From positions 19,322 through 83,321 of the forward strand of contig DATJJE010000054.1 of NCBI GenBank assembly GCA_035492455.1: a stretch of 64,000 nucleotides of DNA, read 5' to 3'. The position numbers were made by a program, and so were the translations under genes. Positions 59,844 through 64,000 of this stretch are shown here, piece after piece. Each line of letters opens with the position of its first letter. The first letter of the stretch is position 1. The DNA comes from Gp6-AA40 sp035492455 (GTDB lineage: Bacteria > Acidobacteriota > Vicinamibacteria > Vicinamibacterales > UBA2999). Below the pieces are notes generated by a model. The model was given only the letters and a program-made list of their open reading frames with translations, did not search any database and was not told where the DNA came from.

Positions 59844-59878
59844 TGTGCGCGCCCCCGAGCGGCGCACACAATCACCGC

Positions 59879-60766
59879 ATGCTGACTGAATTCTCGAATC
59901 AATTAGCGGATATTGCGGCGGCCGCGGCGCCGTCGGTCGTGCAGGTGCAAGGCAAGCGATGGCGCACCGCGAGCGGCGTCGTCTACGCGCCTGGCGCCGT
60001 CGTCACCACAATCAAGGCGCTTGGGCGCGAGGACGGATTGCGACTTCGCGCAAGCGATGGCGACGCGCTCGATGCGGAGCTCGTCGCGTGGGATCCAGCC
60101 ACAGGTCTTGCCGTCCTGAAGGCGGCCGGGCTCGAAGCGGCGCCTATCGCAGTCGCGAAACGGCCGGCGCGCGTCGGGCATGTCGCGCTCGCGCTCGCCC
60201 GCTCGTGGAGCAACAACCTCACAGTCAGCGCCGGAATCGTGTCCGTCATCGGCGGTCCGCTGCGGACGGGACGCCGCCATGCGATCGATCAGGTGATCCG
60301 TACGACCGCGCCGATGCACGACGGATTTGCCGGCGGCGCGTTCCTGGATACGACAGGCGCGCTCATCGGCATCACCACGGCCTCCACCATTCGCGGCCTC
60401 GGGGTGGTCATCCCGTCGGACATTGCGTGGAAGACCGCGCGTGGCCTGCTCGAGCACGGACGTGTGAAGAGCGGCTATATCGGCATCGCCGGCCAGCGGG
60501 TCGAATTGCCCGAAGGGCAGCGCGCCGAAGGACGCAACGAAGCGCTGCTGGTTATCGGGGTCACCGCCGATGGGCCCGCCGCCAGGGCGGGGGTGATGGT
60601 GGGAGATGTGATCGTCTCGTTCGATGGCCAGGCCGTCACGTCGCCCGACGACTTGCTCGACCTGCTGGTCGGTGAGCGCGTCGGCAAGGCGGCGGCGGTT
60701 GGCATTCTTCGCGGTGGAGCTGCGCAAACCATCACCGTAACCGTTGGGGAGCGCGGCGCGTCTTAA
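59879..60766 (+). CDS. HtrA-like PDZ protein lacking the catalytic triad
   Basis: A 295-residue protein with the trypsin-like fold of HtrA/DegP followed by a PDZ domain (about 205-290, VIGVTADGPAARAGVMVGDV, IVSFDGQAVTSPDDLL). All three catalytic positions are changed: His (TNAHV) reads VVTTIKAL; Asp (TDLALLK) reads ATGLAVLK; Ser (GNSGGP) reads DGFAGGAF. It is therefore predicted to bind, not cut, peptides. I see no signal peptide, so it may be cytoplasmic. The ATG at 59879 starts the domain; a GTG at 59840 overlapping the kinase stop is the alternative. It is cotranscribed with the kinase and LuxR genes. Confidence 0.85.
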   Translation: MLTEFSNQLADIAAAAAPSVVQVQGKRWRTASGVVYAPGAVVTTIKALGREDGLRLRASDGDALDAELVAWDPATGLAVLKAAGLEAAPIAVAKRPARVGHVALALARSWSNNLTVSAGIVSVIGGPLRTGRRHAIDQVIRTTAPMHDGFAGGAFLDTTGALIGITTASTIRGLGVVIPSDIAWKTARGLLEHGRVKSGYIGIAGQRVELPEGQRAEGRNEALLVIGVTADGPAARAGVMVGDVIVSFDGQAVTSPDDLLDLLVGERVGKAAAVGILRGGAAQTITVTVGERGAS

Positions 60767-60772
60767 TCCTGG

Positions 60773-61159
60773 ATGCGCCTTCTGTTAGTCGGGCGTCTGG
60801 ACAAACGCGCACGCCTGCGCGCGGAGCTCGAGGAATCGTCGTTCACCATCGCGGCAGAGTTCGCGACGCTTGCCGAGGCGCGGGCATCGCACGTGGAAGC
60901 CGACGCCATTGTGTTCGCAGACCCGAAGGGTGCCCGCCGCTTTGAACAGGAGCCATTCGAGGAGACGCTCACACCTCGCGAGCTCGACGTGCTCACGCTC
61001 CTGTCAGAAGGCCTCTCCAACAAGGCAATCGCTGAACGACTTCGCATCAGCGATCAGACCGTGAAATTCCATGTCGCGGCGATCTGCGGCAAGCTCGATG
61101 CCGCGAATCGCACGGATGCGGTGCGGCGCGGGATCCGGCGCGGTCTCGTGTCGCTCTGA
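60773..61159 (+). CDS. LuxR-type regulator with a shortened receiver-like domain
   Basis: A 128-residue transcription factor. The C-terminal HTH is normal: LTPRELDVLTLLSEGLSNKA, IAERLRISDQTVKFHVAAIC and KLDAANRTDAVRRGI. The N-terminal 60 residues (MRLLLVGRLDKRARLRAELE ... DAIVFADPKG) resemble the first half of a receiver domain but lack the later strands and the Thr/Lys switch, and the phospho-acceptor Asp is doubtful. Regulation is probably not by classical phosphotransfer. It starts six bases after the HtrA-like stop and may be the output of this operon. Confidence 0.88.
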   Translation: MRLLLVGRLDKRARLRAELEESSFTIAAEFATLAEARASHVEADAIVFADPKGARRFEQEPFEETLTPRELDVLTLLSEGLSNKAIAERLRISDQTVKFHVAAICGKLDAANRTDAVRRGIRRGLVSL

Positions 61160-61174
61160 TGGCACACTAGCAGC

Positions 61175-61999
61175 GTGGATCCTGCGGCCGCGCTCGCCGA
61201 CGAGTACTCCGACAAAGCGGACGCCTACGTCCGGCACTGGTCGCCGGTCATCGGGCCGATGGCGCTGCCGCTACTCGACGCGCTTCCGTTGTCGCGTGCT
61301 GAGTGGATTCTCGATCTCGGCACAGGGACCGGCGCGCTGCTTGATAGCCTGTCGGTCCGTGCACCGGCAGCACGCATCCTGGCAGTGGATCGCGCGTTCG
61401 GAATGCTGCGCCTCGCCCCCGCCGCGCGCTGCCGCTACTTCGCCGTGATGGACGCGCAGGCCGTTGCCGCGCGCTCCGTATCAATAGATGTGGCGACGCT
61501 GGTCTTCATGCTGTTCCACATACCGGACCCGATCGCGGCGCTGACGGAAGTGCGCCGCACGCTGCGCCCGAATGGCGTTGCCGGGATCGTCACCTGGGGC
61601 AACGACGAAGGCGCGCCTGGCATGGCGATTTGGAAAGAGGAACTGGACGCACTCGGCGCGGCGCCGGATCCACGGGATCCGTCGGTCATGCAGCAGGAGC
61701 GAATGAACACGGCCGACAAGCTCCGCGCGCTGCTGCGTGCAGCCCGGTTTTCAGACGTTCACATCTGGCCGCGTATGTTCGAGCATCGATGGACGATCGA
61801 TGCGCTCGTGCTCGTGCAGCTCGGGTGCGGAATGGCCGCGCGACGCATCGGCAGCCTGTCTCAAGGTGATGCCGCGCAGTGCGTCGCGCGCGTGCGTGAG
61901 CGGCTAGCTGGCCTCGGCGCCGACGCGCTCGTCTACCGTCCGGAAATCCTCTTCGCCACCGCGACGCTCGTGCAGACGCGCAGCGACAATGGCGCCTGA
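61175..61999 (+). CDS. Class I SAM-dependent methyltransferase
   Basis: A 274-residue enzyme of the Methyltransf_11/25 group. Motif I is WILDLGTGTGALLDSL, followed by the acidic end of strand 2 (RILAVDRAFGM). Motif II-IV region is SIDVATLVFMLFHIPDPIAA. It probably methylates a small molecule or quinone-like substrate. GTG start. It may be read from the same transcript as the LuxR gene (15 bases apart). The 3' end overlaps the convergent MFS gene by about 96 bases. Confidence 0.85.
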   Translation: MDPAAALADEYSDKADAYVRHWSPVIGPMALPLLDALPLSRAEWILDLGTGTGALLDSLSVRAPAARILAVDRAFGMLRLAPAARCRYFAVMDAQAVAARSVSIDVATLVFMLFHIPDPIAALTEVRRTLRPNGVAGIVTWGNDEGAPGMAIWKEELDALGAAPDPRDPSVMQQERMNTADKLRALLRAARFSDVHIWPRMFEHRWTIDALVLVQLGCGMAARRIGSLSQGDAAQCVARVRERLAGLGADALVYRPEILFATATLVQTRSDNGA

Positions 62000-63145
62000 G
62001 CCGAACGTCATCACCGCGACAAGAACGATCGCGGCGCCGACGCCGACGACATCGGCAGTCGCGCCCGCCAGCAGAGCGCCGGCGGCGTATCCAAGGTCAC
62101 GCCATAACCGATAGCGTCCAATCGCCGATGCGCGCGACGACGGGTGCGCCACGTCGCCGACAGCCGCGAGCAGCGTCGGGTAGACCATCGCTGTGCCAAC
62201 GCCGAGCAACACCGCACACACCGCGTATGACGGAAAGTCGCGGACCATCGCGACCATCGCAATGCTGCCGGCCTGGATCCACATGCCCGAGGCAATGAGC
62301 CACTTGCGCCCGATGCGATCCGACAGGGCGCCGGTCGCAAGTTGACCGATACCCCACACTGCCGGATAGATGGCCGCGAGCACACCGATGCTGTGCAGAT
62401 CGAGCCCGGCGCCCGCATAGACGATCGGAAACAGTCCCCACGACATACCGTCGTTCAGGTTGTTGACGAAGCCGGTCTCGTTGATGATGGCGAGATTGCG
62501 GTGCGGTCGCGTCGGCGGATGGATCGACACATGTGCGCGCGCCTCGTGACGCGCGTGGCCGTGCGTCTCGCGCACGAATACCGCGGAAAGCAGCAGGCCG
62601 GCCGCCGCGTAGATGACACCCGGATAGAACGGTTCGGGACGCACGGCATAACGGCTGGCGAGATAGCCGGTCGCCAGCGCCGAGAGTCCGACGGCGACGT
62701 AGCCCGCACACTCGTTCAGGCCCATCGCGAGACCACGCTGTTTCGGGCCGACGAGATCGATCTTCATGATCACGGTCGTCGACCACGTAAGCCCCTGGCT
62801 GACGCCAAGCAATGCATTGGCCCATAGAATCCATGGCCACGATGGTGCCCACATCAGCAGCCACGGCACAGGGATGGCGGTCAGCCAGCCCGTAACGAGG
62901 ACGCGTTTGCGTCCGATGCGGTCCGACCATCGTCCCGCAGCGTAATTGACCATCGCCTTGGTCACACCGAAGACGACGATGAAGGAAAGGATGGCGGTGC
63001 GTGCGGCGAGATGGAACGCCTGCTCGGCGACAGCAGGCAGAATCGCACGCTCGAGGCCAATCATGGCCCCAACGAAGGCATTGACGACAACGAGCAGCGC
63101 AAACTGCGGAAGGTTCTCGCGAAGGCCGAGCCGTATCTGTGGCAT
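61904..63145 (-). CDS. MFS transporter, DHA1-like
   Basis: A 413-residue, 12-helix carrier. The loop 2-3 motif YAAGRWSDRIGRKRVLV and its second-half counterpart LATGALSDRIGRKWLIA are both present, and a His-rich cytoplasmic loop (THGHARHEARAHVSIHPPTR) sits mid-protein. The ATG at 63145 overlaps the stop of the upstream ETHE1-like gene by one base (TGATG), and a rhodanese gene lies before that. It may therefore export sulfite, thiosulfate or a related sulfur product. Other substrates are possible. Confidence 0.87.
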   Translation of the reverse strand: MPQIRLGLRENLPQFALLVVVNAFVGAMIGLERAILPAVAEQAFHLAARTAILSFIVVFGVTKAMVNYAAGRWSDRIGRKRVLVTGWLTAIPVPWLLMWAPSWPWILWANALLGVSQGLTWSTTVIMKIDLVGPKQRGLAMGLNECAGYVAVGLSALATGYLASRYAVRPEPFYPGVIYAAAGLLLSAVFVRETHGHARHEARAHVSIHPPTRPHRNLAIINETGFVNNLNDGMSWGLFPIVYAGAGLDLHSIGVLAAIYPAVWGIGQLATGALSDRIGRKWLIASGMWIQAGSIAMVAMVRDFPSYAVCAVLLGVGTAMVYPTLLAAVGDVAHPSSRASAIGRYRLWRDLGYAAGALLAGATADVVGVGAAIVLVAVMTFGSGAIVAARLHERRGGEEDFRTVDERVGAEAS

Positions 63146-63891
63146 CAGCCTGAGACGGCCGTGGTGGAAGCGCCGCGATTGAAGGCGAGAATCTGCTGCA
63201 TCTGCTCGGGTTTCGGCGGCACGTCCGACAGCGCCGCGACGAACGCCTCGCGGTCCATCGTCAGCATCGGATTCCAACGCTTCTCGAACGCCAGCGTGCT
63301 CGTCGGCTTTCCACTCAGCCCCGCGCCACACACCGAGCCCGAAAAATGGCCGGGATAGATTTCGATTTCGTCGGGCAATGGGAGTAGCTTGTCGTGAATG
63401 CTCGCGTAGAGTTGTGCCGCGTTCTCGCGCGCCCGTCCCGGCAGATCCGGACGACCGACGGCTCCAACAAACAACGTATCGCCGGTGAGCAGGAACCACG
63501 GATCGGTGCCGCGTCTGAGGTCAGTACCGAGCAGACAGATGCTGTCAACGGAATGTCCCGGTGTATGCAGGACGCGCAAGCGCGTATTTCCGAGCTCCAC
63601 TTCCTCGCCATGGTGAAGCTTCGTGAACGGAAACGACACATCCGCCGATTCGTGAAGGCAGTACGCCGCGTTGACGAGGCGCGCCAGCTCACGTCCTCCG
63701 GAACGATGATCGGCGTGCACGTGCGTATCGATCACGTGAGTGATGCGCATCCCCTTGCCGGCGGCAAAGGCGGCGTATGCCTGCACATCATCGGTGCGCG
63801 CATCCACCACCGCGCACTTGCCGAGCGTGCCGCAGCCGAGCAGATACGCGGCGCATCCGAGGTCGTAGTAATAGAACGGGCGAAAGATCAT
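63145..63891 (-). CDS. ETHE1-like metallo-beta-lactamase-fold hydrolase
   Basis: A 248-residue metalloenzyme of the persulfide dioxygenase/glyoxalase II group. Motifs: VIDTHVHADHRSGGRELARL (the HxHxDH metal site), LHTPGHSVDS, TGDTLFVGAVGRPDLPG and IEIYPGHFSGSVCGAG. It is a stand-alone paralogue of the MBL part of the fusion at 11462. A rhodanese gene lies nine bases upstream on the same strand and an MFS gene overlaps downstream, suggesting a second sulfur-detoxification operon. The ATG at 63891 begins MIFRPFYYYD, the usual family start. Confidence 0.9.
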   Translation of the reverse strand: MIFRPFYYYDLGCAAYLLGCGTLGKCAVVDARTDDVQAYAAFAAGKGMRITHVIDTHVHADHRSGGRELARLVNAAYCLHESADVSFPFTKLHHGEEVELGNTRLRVLHTPGHSVDSICLLGTDLRRGTDPWFLLTGDTLFVGAVGRPDLPGRARENAAQLYASIHDKLLPLPDEIEIYPGHFSGSVCGAGLSGKPTSTLAFEKRWNPMLTMDREAFVAALSDVPPKPEQMQQILAFNRGASTTAVSG

Positions 63892-63899
63892 GACGCACC

Positions 63900-64000
63900 T
63901 TATCCTGCTGCTGATGCGGACAGGCCAGCGCTGACCGGGTAGCCTGCCGCCCGCCACTCGGGAAAACCCCCACTCAGCCGCCGCGCGCGGCGGCCGCTCT
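63900..64000 (-). CDS. Rhodanese-domain protein, C-terminal end (5' end outside window)
   Basis: On the minus strand, a frame open to the window edge ends RLSGGFPEWRAAGYPVSAGL then SASAAG and a TAA at 63900-63902. GGFPEWRAAGYPV is the typical C-terminal end of a rhodanese domain (GG..AW...G.P). Only about 32 residues are visible and the catalytic Cys lies outside the window. It precedes the ETHE1-like gene by nine bases, so the two are probably one operon for sulfane-sulfur transfer and oxidation. Confidence 0.75.
   Translation of the reverse strand, partial: SGRRARRLSGGFPEWRAAGYPVSAGLSASAAG

Overview
The window reads as ordinary chromosome from a GC-rich member of the Acidobacteriota, most likely the Vicinamibacteria group. 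This is inferred from gene content, not from any marker gene. The pointers are a TonB-dependent receptor with an N-terminal carboxypeptidase-regulatory-like domain, secreted PQQ dehydrogenase and SMP-30/streptogramin-lyase-like propellers, DUF5916, DUF6351 and DUF6152 proteins, a winged-helix/TolB/TPR regulator, and a Ser/Thr kinase carrying a WD40/TolB-type propeller. I see no rRNA, tRNA, CRISPR array, transposase, integrase or phage gene. Coding density is very high. Neighbouring genes often overlap by 4 bases (ATGA), and convergent genes often overlap at their 3' ends.

Layout. 1-5.0 kb: end of an MFS gene, an OmpR-type two-component pair, a secreted glycine-rich protein and a winged-helix/TPR regulator. 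5.1-9.7 kb: a small secreted HExxH protease, an MltB-type transglycosylase, a frameshifted aspartyl protease, a quinoprotein dehydrogenase and a cupin. 9.7-15.6 kb: aldo/keto reductase, 1-Cys peroxiredoxin, a persulfide dioxygenase fused to two rhodaneses, a B12-binding radical SAM protein, a BON lipoprotein and a cupredoxin-like lipoprotein. 15.7-21.5 kb: a TonB receptor / secreted protein / DUF6351 hydrolase operon. 21.5-24.5 kb: a TAXI-type TRAP transporter. 24.5-32.0 kb: a VWA protein and a two-component plus RND efflux operon. 32.0-38.7 kb: VKOR-thioredoxin fusion, cytochrome/lyase-like propeller, lectin-like protein, a four-gene membrane/secreted cluster and an MFS carrier. 38.65-40.04 kb: a YdeI-like gene and a four-helix-bundle gene set among inverted arrays of an 8-base unit. 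40.0-46.5 kb: SDR, then a long minus-strand run of KirBac channel, CC-tail protein, ArsA-type ATPase, small Cys/His protein, beta-barrel, ZnuA and ZnuB. 46.6-53.8 kb: catabolic and transport genes (hydratase, SMP-30, cupin, MFS, DUF5916, dienelactone hydrolase). 53.9-56.3 kb: outer-membrane protein, HAF-repeat protein and a second HExxH protease. 56.4-61.2 kb: winged-helix/FHA protein, Ser/Thr kinase, HtrA-like protein without a catalytic triad, and a LuxR regulator. 61.2-64.0 kb: methyltransferase, MFS, ETHE1-like hydrolase and the end of a rhodanese.

The most notable items are four. (1) A tightly overlapping KirBac / small Cys-Cys-tailed protein / ArsA-GET3-type ATPase operon that runs into a zinc-type ABC set with no ABC ATPase. 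(2) A four-helix-bundle (S23/IVP-like) gene bracketed by inverted GGTGCGAN arrays, with a cargo-less inverted pair of the same arrays 0.6 kb away. (3) A translationally coupled winged-helix-FHA regulator and Ser/Thr kinase, followed by a PDZ pseudoprotease. (4) Two paralogous small secreted HExxHxLxLxxxxH proteases at opposite ends of the window.

Functions come from motifs and remembered family features only. Family names such as DUF6351, DUF6152, DUF6644 and cory-CC-star are from memory and were not searched. Large open frames opposite real genes were treated as high-GC shadows.
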